Shown here: positions 16,796 to 25,370 of the stretch, in pieces
Position numbering within the stretch: position 1 is the stretch's first letter
How the letters are laid out: the number at the start of each line of letters is the position of its first letter
From: Jiangella sp. DSM 45060
GTDB lineage: Bacteria > Actinomycetota > Actinomycetes > Jiangellales > Jiangellaceae
Assembly: GCF_900105175.1 (NCBI RefSeq)
Contig: NZ_LT629771.1
Location: 3,286,001 to 3,350,000 of the forward strand
DNA length: 64,000 nucleotides
Reading direction: 5' to 3'
The notes under the pieces: generated by a model
Database searches by the model: none
Seen by the model: only the letters and a program-made list of their open reading frames with translations
Told to the model about the DNA's origin: nothing
Program-made: the position numbers and the translations under genes

Positions 16796-17713
16796 CTAGG
16801 TCCGGGTGCGTTCGTCGAAGCCGCGGAGGTAGACCCAGGCCGACGCGATCAGCAACAGGGCCATGCAGACGGCCAGTGCCGACGCCTGCCCGATCGAGCC
16901 CGACTCGAAGGCCAGCGACCGGATGGCCAGCGGCACCGTCACCGCGGACCCACCCGGCCCGCCGCCGGCCGACAACAGATACGGGATGTCGAAGTCGTAG
17001 GCCGTCCAGATCGTGCGGAGCAGCATCGCCACCAGCAGCACGGGCATGATCGACGGCAGCGTCACCGCGCGGAAGGCGGCCCATCGCCCGCCGCCGTCGA
17101 TGGAGACCGCCTCGTACAGCTCGCGCGAGATGGTCTGCAAACGCGCCAGCACGACGATGACGAAGAACGGGGTGTACTTCCACACGTTGACCAGCACGAG
17201 CGTCACCATGATGACGTCCGGATCGCTGAGCCAGCCCAGCGGCGCGTCGATGAGCCCCAGATCCAGCAGGACGTAGTTCGCCAGGCCGGTGACGTCGTTG
17301 AACATGTACCGGAACATCAACGCGACCACGATGGCCGGCACCATGTACGGGAAGAGCACCAGGCCACGAGCCAGGCCCTGTCCGCGCAGCCGTGCGTTGA
17401 GCAGCAGGGCGACCAGCACGCCGAGGCACACCTGCAGGGCCATGTTCGACACGGTCCAGACCACGGTGCGCCCGAACGCCGCCCGCAGGCCGGGATCGGA
17501 GGCGATGGTGACGAAGTTGTCGATCCCGATGAAGGTACGGCGGCCGCTGGCGGCGTCGACGTCGGCGAAGCTGTTGAGCAGCGCCATGGCGAACGGGTAG
17601 ACCACGAAGACCGCGAGCAGCACCGCGGCCGGCGTGGCGAGCAGGAAGGCGAGCTGCCGGTCGCTCACCCCGGACCGGCCGAGCGCCCGCACCCGAGGTG
17701 CGATGACGGCCAT
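16796..17713 (-). CDS. CUT1-type ABC transporter permease (MalF-like)
   Basis: A 305-residue inner-membrane permease with six membrane spans. The cytoplasmic EAA loop reads EAVSIDGGGRWAAFRAVTLP, the contact for the ATPase. The ATG at 17713 overlaps the stop of the upstream permease (TGATG). It forms a heterodimer with the product of 17713-18597 and takes substrate from the lipoprotein of 18597-20063. No ATPase gene is present in the operon; actinomycete CUT1 systems commonly share one encoded elsewhere. Confidence 0.92.
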   Translation of the reverse strand: MAVIAPRVRALGRSGVSDRQLAFLLATPAAVLLAVFVVYPFAMALLNSFADVDAASGRRTFIGIDNFVTIASDPGLRAAFGRTVVWTVSNMALQVCLGVLVALLLNARLRGQGLARGLVLFPYMVPAIVVALMFRYMFNDVTGLANYVLLDLGLIDAPLGWLSDPDVIMVTLVLVNVWKYTPFFVIVVLARLQTISRELYEAVSIDGGGRWAAFRAVTLPSIMPVLLVAMLLRTIWTAYDFDIPYLLSAGGGPGGSAVTVPLAIRSLAFESGSIGQASALAVCMALLLIASAWVYLRGFDERTRT

Positions 17714-18597
17714 CAGCCCTTCACCGCCCCGGCCGCCAGCCCGGACACCAGCCAGCGTTGCGCGATCAGGTACAGCACCACGACCGGCGCCACGATGACC
17801 AGACCCGCCGCCATCAGCAGGCCCGCCGACGTGGTTCCGTAGTGCCCCATGAGCAGGTAGGTCGCCGGGTTGGCCGTCATGTTGGAGGTGCTGGTCATGA
17901 GCGTGGACGCGTAGAGGTACTCGCTCCACGCCGCGGCGAACGTGAAGATGCCCGCCGTGATGACACCCGGGACGGCGATCGGGACCACCACCCGGCGGAA
18001 GGCTCCGAACCGGGTGCAGCCGTCGACCATGGCGGCCTCCTCGAGCTGGACCGCGACCCCTTGGAAGTACGACCGGAGCATCCAGAGCGCGAACGGCAGG
18101 AAGACGGCCGTGTAGAGGGCGGCGAGAGCGATCAGGTTGTCGCCCAGGCCGGCTCCGAAGATCACCTGAGTGACCGGCACGAGGATGAGGATCGGCGGGA
18201 TCAGGTACGCGACGATCGCCATGCGGCCCACCACGCGCAACGGGAGGAAATCGAAGCGGGACAGCGCGTACGCGGCGATGGTCCCCAGGATCACCACCCC
18301 GGCTGTCGCCACCCCCGACACGACCAGGCTGTTCTGCAGGTACTTGCCGAAGCCGTAGGTGCCGAAGAGGCTGGTGAAGTTCTCCAGCGTCAGCGCGTCG
18401 GCGTCGAGTCCCGGTGGGTACTGCTTGTTCGCCGCCTCGGTACGGAACGCGCTGAAGATCATGAACACCAGCGGCAGGTCGGCCACCAGCACCACCACGA
18501 CCAGCATCACGTACTGGCCGGCCCGGAAGAAGTCGGCCGGCTTCCGGGCCGGCGAGGCGCGAGCCACGACCCGCTCCGACGACACGACCGCGGACAT
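17713..18597 (-). CDS. CUT1-type ABC transporter permease (MalG-like)
   Basis: A 294-residue permease with six spans and the EAA loop EEAAMVDGCTRFGAFRRVVVP. The N-terminal 25 residues are cytoplasmic. It begins at ATG 18597 inside the TGATG shared with the binding-protein stop and ends by the same overlap with the second permease. Its closing AAGAVKG matches the usual end of MalG-type proteins. Confidence 0.92.
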   Translation of the reverse strand: MSAVVSSERVVARASPARKPADFFRAGQYVMLVVVVLVADLPLVFMIFSAFRTEAANKQYPPGLDADALTLENFTSLFGTYGFGKYLQNSLVVSGVATAGVVILGTIAAYALSRFDFLPLRVVGRMAIVAYLIPPILILVPVTQVIFGAGLGDNLIALAALYTAVFLPFALWMLRSYFQGVAVQLEEAAMVDGCTRFGAFRRVVVPIAVPGVITAGIFTFAAAWSEYLYASTLMTSTSNMTANPATYLLMGHYGTTSAGLLMAAGLVIVAPVVVLYLIAQRWLVSGLAAGAVKG

Positions 18598-20063
18598 CAC
18601 ACGATCTCCGGTGTCCAGTCGGGGTTCTGCGCCTTCCAGCCGTCGGAGACCGCGCGCATCTCCTCCGCCGCCGTCCGCCACGCCTGCTCGACCGGCTCGC
18701 CGTCGATGAGGATGCTCTGGAACATCACTCCGTCGATCGGCGGCGACTTCCAGATCTCCGCGGCCCACGGGCAGACGTTGGTGAACTTCTCCTCGAAGGA
18801 GCCGTCGTGCACCGCTCCCATGCTCACCGACGACGTCATGGCCGCCGGGACGTGCTCGGCGAAGGTCTCGATCCAGTCGGCGTGCGCGCTCACGTAGGGA
18901 TCGGCCGACGTGGACAGCATGCCGAGCAGCTCCTGCCGCACGCTCTTCATCGGCGGCAGCAGGTGCCCGGGGACGGTCATCGCGAACTCGACGGCATGCT
19001 CGCCGACGGTGAGCTCCTTGAGGAACTCCTTGGCGAGGTCCGGTTCCTCGGTCTCCGCGTAGAGGGCGTACTGCTGGCCGGATCCGAAGTGCAGCCCGCC
19101 GGTCATGAACGGTCCGGCGGGAATGGGGATGACGCCGGACGCGTCGGCGATGTCGGGCGCGCTCTCGTGCAGGTTCACCCCGAGCCGTCCGGGGAACGGC
19201 GCGAACGTCGCCTGTCCCGAGCTGTAGGCGCTGACGATGTCGGCGTACTCGCCGTTGTAGAGCGACTGCGCCGAGAACCGCATCATCGAGACGAACCGCT
19301 CGATGGCCTCCAGGACCTCGGGGCGGTCGAACGTGACGTTCCCGTCCCGGTCGAAATAGTCCCAGCCGGACTGGAAGATGTACGGCGAGAACGAGAACAG
19401 CGGCAGCTGCGGCGTCGGCCCGACGGCCAGCGCGATGCCGAGGTGACCGTCGCCGCCGTGGGTCTCGCGCGCCGCGGCCAGGAAGTCGTCGAACGTCTCC
19501 GGCGCGGCGATGCCGGCGTTCTGCAGGATGTCCTTGCGGTAGTACATGAGGTGCGAGTTGGCCTGCAGCGGGATGGCGTAGTCGGATCCGTCGACCACGA
19601 TGCGCGTCCCCGGCATGAAGTCGTCCGGGCCGATCTCCTCGACCACGTCGTCCAGAACGGCCAGATAGCCGTCCCGCGCCCACGACGCGAACTGGCTCAC
19701 CGGCGGCGAGAAGATGCCGACGTCCACCTTGTTCCTGAACGCCGTGGTGAGGTGCTGCAGCTGGGTGGAGTCGGAGTAGACGGTGACCTCGACGCGAGCC
19801 TCCGGATGCTTCTCCTGGAACGCGGCGATGACCATGTTGTAGAACGCGAGGCTCTTCGGGTCGTTCTCCACCGTGTAGAGCGGGATCACGCCGCCGCCAC
19901 CGGAGTCGCCGTCGCTCTGCTCGATGCCGCCGCAGCCGGCGAGGAGCGCGGTCGTCGAGAGCGCCGCCGCACCGAGGAGGAACTGGCGGCGGCCGAGGTC
20001 GCCGGCTGCCAGCCCCTGCCGCAGTCGGGACAGGCTGGCGAGGTCGTCGTGAACGCGGTTCAT
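18597..20063 (-). CDS. Extracellular solute-binding lipoprotein (CUT1 family, Tat signal)
   Basis: A 488-residue binding protein. Its signal has a twin-arginine (Arg25-Arg26, GRRQFLLGAAA) followed by a lipobox ending at Cys44 (LLAGC), so it is exported folded and lipid-anchored. A Gly/Ser linker follows, then a periplasmic-binding fold (VIPLYTVENDPKSLAFYNMV onward). Family members usually bind oligosaccharides, but the operon's racemase and opine-dehydrogenase-like enzyme suggest a sugar-amino acid conjugate or an amino-acid derivative. The gene follows the dehydrogenase by 15 bases. Confidence 0.9.
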   Translation of the reverse strand: MNRVHDDLASLSRLRQGLAAGDLGRRQFLLGAAALSTTALLAGCGGIEQSDGDSGGGGVIPLYTVENDPKSLAFYNMVIAAFQEKHPEARVEVTVYSDSTQLQHLTTAFRNKVDVGIFSPPVSQFASWARDGYLAVLDDVVEEIGPDDFMPGTRIVVDGSDYAIPLQANSHLMYYRKDILQNAGIAAPETFDDFLAAARETHGGDGHLGIALAVGPTPQLPLFSFSPYIFQSGWDYFDRDGNVTFDRPEVLEAIERFVSMMRFSAQSLYNGEYADIVSAYSSGQATFAPFPGRLGVNLHESAPDIADASGVIPIPAGPFMTGGLHFGSGQQYALYAETEEPDLAKEFLKELTVGEHAVEFAMTVPGHLLPPMKSVRQELLGMLSTSADPYVSAHADWIETFAEHVPAAMTSSVSMGAVHDGSFEEKFTNVCPWAAEIWKSPPIDGVMFQSILIDGEPVEQAWRTAAEEMRAVSDGWKAQNPDWTPEIV

Positions 20064-20078
20064 GTGCTCCTCCAGGGA

Positions 20079-21110
20079 TCAGGCCTCGAGCCAGGAGAGG
20101 AAGGACTCGACGGCGCCGCTCTCGGCGGCCAGCGGACGGCCGATGACCGTCGACGAGAGGGTGACGATCGCCGCGAGATGCTCGTGCGGGGTGCCGAGAC
20201 GACGCGCCAGCGCGAGGTACGCCGCGACGCCGTGCGGGATGTCGTCGGTGAGGTAGCGATGGTCGAGCGTGGGCGGCGCGGGCGTCTGCATGAGCGGCGG
20301 GAACGAGCGGATGCACGCGCCGATGTCGTCGCCGCTCATCCCGGCGTGCCCGTAGTAGCGACGGAGCCAGGTGGTGGTGGTGACCGCGTCTCCCCCGGCG
20401 GCCTGGACCAGGGCGAGCCGTTCCTGGTCGAGCGCGGTGAGGAAGCGGCCGGTCGCGGCCGTGAGCCCGTCCCGGCAGATGGGGAACGGCTCGCCGGCGT
20501 CGATCCGTGCGGCGTTGAGCAGCACGAGGGGCGGATGCGTCACGGTGTTGACGTTCGACAGCGACGTCGTGGCGAGCGTGGCCGGCACCAGCGTCGGCAG
20601 GTACGGCCCGTAGTCGAGCAGGGCCTGGTGGGTCCGCGTGGCGTCGAGGCCGGCGACGGGCATCGACCGCTTGACCGCCACGATCCGTACGTCGTCGACC
20701 CCCGGGCGCCGGGCGAGCACGGGGAAGCCGGGCGCCTCGGCCACGGTGATGTCCGGCCGGCCGGCCCGCTCGAGCGCGGCCGTCGCGCGCAGCACGCCGG
20801 CGAACCCGCCGGGCGCGAGCAGGATCGACCGGATCGACGAGCGGCCCGCCACCTTGGTCACCTCGCCGGGGATGTCCCGGGTGTCGGCGACCACGATCGC
20901 CAGGTCGGCGCCGACCTCGTCCAGCCTGCTGCGGACGACGAGCGACACGCTTGCGGGCACCTCTTCGATCACGGCGGTTCCCGCCCCGGCGACGGCCGCG
21001 GCATCCGGCACGTCCGCCGCGAGGAGCTCGACCTCCTTGCCCGAGCACGCCGCCGCGTAGAGGGCACAGGCCAACGCTGGCAATCCGGATCCGACGACCA
21101 CGACACTCAT
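20079..21110 (-). CDS. Opine/octopine dehydrogenase-family NAD(P) oxidoreductase
   Basis: A 343-residue protein with an N-terminal nucleotide site (VVVVGSGLPALACALYAA) and a helical C-terminal domain with the family's His block (NVNTVTHPPLVLLNAARI), as in octopine and nopaline dehydrogenases, which join or split an amino acid and a keto acid through a secondary amine. GAGGAG precedes ATG 21110. It is the first gene of the operon, so it is likely catabolic here: it would oxidise an imported opine-like compound. The assignment to the family is good; the reaction is inferred from context. Confidence 0.78.
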   Translation of the reverse strand: MSVVVVGSGLPALACALYAAACSGKEVELLAADVPDAAAVAGAGTAVIEEVPASVSLVVRSRLDEVGADLAIVVADTRDIPGEVTKVAGRSSIRSILLAPGGFAGVLRATAALERAGRPDITVAEAPGFPVLARRPGVDDVRIVAVKRSMPVAGLDATRTHQALLDYGPYLPTLVPATLATTSLSNVNTVTHPPLVLLNAARIDAGEPFPICRDGLTAATGRFLTALDQERLALVQAAGGDAVTTTTWLRRYYGHAGMSGDDIGACIRSFPPLMQTPAPPTLDHRYLTDDIPHGVAAYLALARRLGTPHEHLAAIVTLSSTVIGRPLAAESGAVESFLSWLEA

Positions 21111-21173
21111 GCGACTCCTCTGGCGCGACGGGTGGAGGGTCTGCACGCTATGGCTGGCCGCGATCTGATGTCA

Positions 21174-21186
21174 AGAAAATGTTTCT
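21174..21186. promoter_or_regulatory. Candidate GntR operator between the opine operon and its regulator
   Basis: The 129-base divergent promoter region is notably AT-rich for this genome. It holds the inverted repeat AGAAA-ATG-TTTCT, about 54 bases before the GntR start and 64 before the dehydrogenase start, where one bound regulator could control both directions. Confidence 0.4.
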
Positions 21187-21239
21187 CTGAAATTTTACCG
21201 AGATTTGAGTTGAGCGGCAGCGCGTGTATCCTGGTCGCG

Positions 21240-21893
21240 ATGAGCCAGGACCGGAAGAACGAGCGCGCCTATCTGGCGCTGAAGGCCGACATCGTCGAGG
21301 GCCGGCTGCGGCCCGGCCAGCTGATCATCGAGGGTGAGCTGGCCGAACGGTACGCCCTCAGCAAGACGCCGGTCCGGCATGCCCTGAACCGGCTCGAGGT
21401 CGAGGGCATGGTCGAGATCCTCCCCCGGCGCGGGTCCATCGTGCGGTTCTTCAGCGTCCGCGACGTCCAGCACGTCTACCTGCTACGCAGGCTCCTCGAG
21501 CCGGAGGCCGCGGCCCTGGCCGCCAAACGCGCCACCCCGGCAGACGTCGAGCGCCTCGTCGAACTGGAGTCCAAGGCCGAGGCGGCGCGCGCCGACGGCG
21601 ACTTCTCCCCCGGCGCGGCGTTCCACGTGGCCGTCGCCGAGCTCGCCCGCGTTCCCCCGCTGACCGCCATCATCGAGGGCCTGCAGACCAAGGTCCAGTG
21701 GTTCCTGCGCGTGCAGCAGCTCAACGGCGAACCGATCCCGCTCCAGCACCCCCATGGTCCCCTCGTCGACGCCATCGCCGCCGGCGACGCCGACCAGGCG
21801 AGGGCGATCACCGAGTCGGCCCTCACGAGGTCGATCACGGTGATCCTCGAGTCGATGGCCGAGCTGAGCGTGCCGAGCCAGACGCCGCACTAG
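21240..21893 (+). CDS. GntR-family transcriptional regulator, FCD subfamily
   Basis: A 217-residue regulator. The winged helix is at about 8-70 (IVEGRLRPGQLIIEGELAER, then SKTPVRHALNRLEVEG), and the all-helical FCD ligand domain fills the rest (LLRRLLEPEAAALAA, FHVAVAELARVP, HGPLVDAIAAGDADQA). FCD proteins typically repress and are released by organic acids or amino-acid-like effectors. It is transcribed away from the opine-dehydrogenase operon, which is the obvious target. Confidence 0.92.
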   Translation: MSQDRKNERAYLALKADIVEGRLRPGQLIIEGELAERYALSKTPVRHALNRLEVEGMVEILPRRGSIVRFFSVRDVQHVYLLRRLLEPEAAALAAKRATPADVERLVELESKAEAARADGDFSPGAAFHVAVAELARVPPLTAIIEGLQTKVQWFLRVQQLNGEPIPLQHPHGPLVDAIAAGDADQARAITESALTRSITVILESMAELSVPSQTPH

Positions 21894-21901
21894 CGACCTG
21901 A

Positions 21902-21923
21902 CGCGGGTGCGGCTCGACCCGCG
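21902..21923. terminator. Possible terminator between convergent gntR and GH127 genes
   Basis: A 7-bp stem, CGCGGGT with ACCCGCG, encloses an 8-base loop right after the GntR stop. There is no T-run, as is common in high-GC actinomycetes. Confidence 0.4.
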
Positions 21924-22012
21924 CGCAGGACCAGCCGGAGATCCACGTCGACCGCGTACCACACCCGCCGGCCGCCGAGACGATCACACCGACACCCACC
22001 GCGGCGGGCGCC

Positions 22013-23704
22013 TCAGTCGTGCAGGGTGCGCCGCGCGTAGAGCAGGCCCTGGAACCAGGTGCGGACGGTGCGGTCGTGGCGCGACCGGTCCGGTCCGGCC
22101 AGCGGGACCAGTGCGAGATCGGCGGCGAAGCTGTCGTGACCCGATGTCGCCGCGCGCACGCCGCCGGCCTCCTGGACGAGAGCCCGCTGCTCGCGCGGGT
22201 GCACCAGGAACCGGCCGCGCAGGACGTCGTCCGGCGGGTTGTCGGCCGTGCTGGCGGCCAGCAGCAGCGGCCCGCGGAACGCCGCCACCCGCTCGGTGGC
22301 GAGGTCGGGCGCCGGCAGGGTGGTGTTCGCGAACGGCGGCACCATCGGCTGCCCTCCGACGTCGAACCACTCGTGCTGGATCAGCTCCAGGACGACGGTC
22401 GTGCCAGGCGACGGCGCCGGCAGCCGGATCCAGCCGTCCGCGGCGCGCGCCGGCATCGGCACCCCGCCGACCAGCAGCCGCCCCACGCCGGCGGTCGATG
22501 GCACCCGCACGTGCAGCTCGGCGGCGCGGAAGCCCGGTCCGACGGTCAGCTCGACGGTGTCGCCGTACGGGTAGTCGCCGGCCACACTCAGCACCGGGGA
22601 GCCGTCGCCGTCGGTCGCCGTGAGCGCCATCGGCAGGTGCAGGCGGACGGCGTCGGCATCGGCGTCGACGGCGTGGACCACCAGGTGGCGCAGCGCGCGC
22701 AGGCCGTGGAACGTGCAGCACCACCAGGCCTCCGGCGCATAGTCGCTCATCAGCACGCCGTCCTCACCCGAGAGCGTCTCGCAGCCGAAGTGCCCGGACG
22801 CGCGCTGGGTGTGCAGCAGGGCGTTGAAGGCGGCGACGCAGGCCCGGTCGAGGTGCCTGGGGTCGTCCAGGAGTTCGTAGAGGCGCAGGTTGAGCATCAC
22901 CCAGTCGGCGATGCCGCAGCCCTCGGTGTTCGCGTCCCACGGCAGCGTGAGGCTCTCGGTCACCCCGCCGTGCGGCAGCAGATAGCGCCGCGCCACGACG
23001 TCGGCCCGCTCCCGGACGTCGCGCAGCAGGTCGTCCGCACCGGTCTGCCTGGCCACCTCGAGCTGCCCGCGCAGGCCCAGCAGGTAGCCGTGCATGTGCG
23101 CCCTGTCGGCGTCCGCGGGTAGCGCCTCGGCCAGGGTCCGCGCGGCGACGAGCGCCGGCTTGGCGCCGGACGCCTCCGCGTGCAGGGCCAGTGGAAGCAT
23201 CGCCGAGAACGGGTCGAGCCGGAACTTCTGCAGGCCGGCGGCCGCCACCCAGCGCAGCCATTGCGGGACGCGTGCGCCGATCCCCTCGGCGAGCAGGGCC
23301 GTCGCGGCGTCGACGGCGGCGGCGTCGGCAGCCCATCGCCGCGCCGAGAGCAGTCCGGCCAGCAACCGGCCGTGTCCCCACGCGGCGCCCTGGTCGACCT
23401 GCAGCGCCAGCGCGGGCGGCCCGAAGAAGCCGTCGGCCTGCTGCGCGGCCAGCACCTCGCGCAAGATCGTCTCGGCCTTGCCGTCGTCGACCGGGTGCCC
23501 GTCCGCGACGGCCGCGTCGACGGCGTCGAGGTATCGGCCGGACAGGTCACCGCGGTAGTCCTGGAACAGCCGCGGCGAGCCCGGGTCCCAGCACACGTCC
23601 TGGGTCACCAGCTCCACCGAGTACGGCGTCGACGCTGCCAGCTGCGCCGCGGCGGCGCCCAGGTGGGCGCGCAGCGATCCCGCCGAACGAACGTCCAAGG
23701 TCAT
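22013..23704 (-). CDS. GH127-type beta-L-arabinofuranosidase (cysteine glycosidase)
   Basis: A 563-residue cytosolic protein of the GH127 (former DUF1680) group. The unusual zinc/cysteine active site is visible: Glu261 and Cys263 in TEGCGIADW, and the Cys329-Cys330 pair in WWCCTFHG, matching the Glu-x-Cys and Cys-Cys arrangement of HypBA1-type enzymes in which one Cys is the nucleophile. An (alpha/alpha)6 barrel occupies roughly 1-380, followed by beta-rich domains. No signal peptide, so it acts on imported oligosaccharides. ATG 23704 overlaps the upstream permease stop (ATGA). It is the last gene of the operon. Confidence 0.85.
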   Translation of the reverse strand: MTLDVRSAGSLRAHLGAAAAQLAASTPYSVELVTQDVCWDPGSPRLFQDYRGDLSGRYLDAVDAAVADGHPVDDGKAETILREVLAAQQADGFFGPPALALQVDQGAAWGHGRLLAGLLSARRWAADAAAVDAATALLAEGIGARVPQWLRWVAAAGLQKFRLDPFSAMLPLALHAEASGAKPALVAARTLAEALPADADRAHMHGYLLGLRGQLEVARQTGADDLLRDVRERADVVARRYLLPHGGVTESLTLPWDANTEGCGIADWVMLNLRLYELLDDPRHLDRACVAAFNALLHTQRASGHFGCETLSGEDGVLMSDYAPEAWWCCTFHGLRALRHLVVHAVDADADAVRLHLPMALTATDGDGSPVLSVAGDYPYGDTVELTVGPGFRAAELHVRVPSTAGVGRLLVGGVPMPARAADGWIRLPAPSPGTTVVLELIQHEWFDVGGQPMVPPFANTTLPAPDLATERVAAFRGPLLLAASTADNPPDDVLRGRFLVHPREQRALVQEAGGVRAATSGHDSFAADLALVPLAGPDRSRHDRTVRTWFQGLLYARRTLHD

Positions 23705-24474
23705 TTGATCGCTCCTGCCGTGAGTCCGCGTTCGAAGGTGCGTTGCATGAGGGCGTAGAGAAGGACCACCGGCAGCTGGATCAGCACGAGCGCGGCGAAG
23801 ATCTTCGGGACGTCGACGAAGAACTCGAGCTGGAAACTCGCCGGCACGACCGTGACGGTGCGCATCTCCGGCGACACCATGAACATCAGTGCCAGCAGGA
23901 ACTCGTTCCATGAGTTCAGGAAGGTCCAGATCCCGACCATCACGAGCGCGGGCGTGGTCAGCGGCAGGTACACGCGGACGAACGCCTTCCAGGTGCTCGC
24001 GCCGTCCACCACGGCCGCCTCGAGCAGCTCGTCGGGCAGCCCGTCGTAGGTGTTGCGCAGGATGACCAGGGCGAACGGCAGCGCCAGCGCGGCGTACGGC
24101 ACCGACAGGCCCTGGTAGGTGTTCTGCCAGCCCAGCGTGGTCTCGATCTGCGTCAGCGGCACCAGGATCGCCGCCACCGGGATCATCAGCTCGCTGAGCA
24201 CGAGCACGTACAGTGCGTTGCGGCCGGGGAAGCGCAGCTTGCTGAACGCGAACGCCGCGACCGAGCCGAGCACGAGCACCAGCAGCACCGCTCCGGCGGT
24301 GACGACGGCGCTGTTCAGCAGGTACCGGCCCAGGCCCTGCTGCGCCACGACCTCGCCGTAGTTGTCCAGGCCGCCGTCGCGCAGCGACACCGTCACCAGC
24401 CGGGCCAGCGGCAGCATCCACAGCACGGTGACCGCCGCCACCACCGTCAGGCCGAGCCGCCCGCCGCCCCTCAC
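23701..24474 (-). CDS. CUT1-type ABC transporter permease (MalG-like)
   Basis: A 257-residue permease, six spans, with EAA loop EAAVVDGASTWKAFVRVYLP and the usual C-terminal FERGLTAGAIK. The GTG at 24474 lies in a GTGA overlap with the upstream permease stop. It works with the permease of 24471-25370 to import what the secreted glycosidase releases. No ATPase is encoded in this operon. Confidence 0.92.
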   Translation of the reverse strand: MRGGGRLGLTVVAAVTVLWMLPLARLVTVSLRDGGLDNYGEVVAQQGLGRYLLNSAVVTAGAVLLVLVLGSVAAFAFSKLRFPGRNALYVLVLSELMIPVAAILVPLTQIETTLGWQNTYQGLSVPYAALALPFALVILRNTYDGLPDELLEAAVVDGASTWKAFVRVYLPLTTPALVMVGIWTFLNSWNEFLLALMFMVSPEMRTVTVVPASFQLEFFVDVPKIFAALVLIQLPVVLLYALMQRTFERGLTAGAIK

Positions 24475-25370
24475 CGCGATTCCTCCCTCAGGTACCGCCG
24501 CAGCTGCAGCACGGTCATGACGAGCGCGAGCACGAACACCGCGGTGCCCAGTGCGGCCGCCCGCCCGTCCCGCCCGTTCAGCAGCGTCGTGAGCAGCAGG
24601 CTCGTCGGCACCTCGCTGGCGTGGTCCGGCCCGCCGCGCGTCAGGACGTACACCAGGTCGAAGGTCTTCAACGTGCCGATGACGCCGAGGATCAGCAGCG
24701 CGTAGTGGGCCGGGCGCAGCATCGGCGCGACGACGTACCGCAGCGTCTGCCAGCGCGAGGCGCCGTCGAGCGCCGCGGCCTCGAGCACGGAGTCGTCCAG
24801 TCCCGTGATCGCCGCCTGGTAGATCGCCATCGAGAACCCGGTCCACATCCACACGTTGACGGCGGCCACCACGGGGAGCGCGGTGGCCGGGTCGGCCAGC
24901 CAGGGATGTGCCAGCGCGTCCAGCCCGATGGCCCGCAGCGTGGTGTTGACCGATCCGTTGGTGGTCTCCAGCAGGTCGGCGAACAGGTAGCCGATGACCA
25001 CCGGGGTCAGCACGACGGGCAGGAACAGCAGCGTGCGCAGCAGCCCGCGGATCAAGCCGCGGCCACGCAGCGCCACCGCGAGCAGCAGGCCCAGCACCAT
25101 CTGCACGGGCACGGTCAGCACGCCGAAGATCAGCACGTTGCGAAACGCGAGCCGGCTGGCCCGAGTCTCGACGAGCCAGCGGTAGTTGTCCAAGCCCACG
25201 AAGCTGAGCGACGGGTCGAACTCGGTGTTGCCCAGGAAGCTGGTCTGCAGGTTCTTCAGCACCGGCCAGGCGACGAAGGCCAGATAGAGGACCAGGGCGG
25301 GGGCGACGTAGAGCAGTCCGCCGCGCCGCCACCGCGCCCGGTCCGCGCTGCTAGGAGGACTCAGCCGCAT
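24471..25370 (-). CDS. CUT1-type ABC transporter permease (MalF-like)
   Basis: A 299-residue permease with six predicted spans; the EAA loop reads EAAALDGASRWQTLRYVVAP. The ATG at 25370 lies 20 bases inside the 3' end of the binding-protein gene, so the two are coupled. It is followed by the second permease with a 4-base overlap. Confidence 0.92.
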   Translation of the reverse strand: MRLSPPSSADRARWRRGGLLYVAPALVLYLAFVAWPVLKNLQTSFLGNTEFDPSLSFVGLDNYRWLVETRASRLAFRNVLIFGVLTVPVQMVLGLLLAVALRGRGLIRGLLRTLLFLPVVLTPVVIGYLFADLLETTNGSVNTTLRAIGLDALAHPWLADPATALPVVAAVNVWMWTGFSMAIYQAAITGLDDSVLEAAALDGASRWQTLRYVVAPMLRPAHYALLILGVIGTLKTFDLVYVLTRGGPDHASEVPTSLLLTTLLNGRDGRAAALGTAVFVLALVMTVLQLRRYLREESR

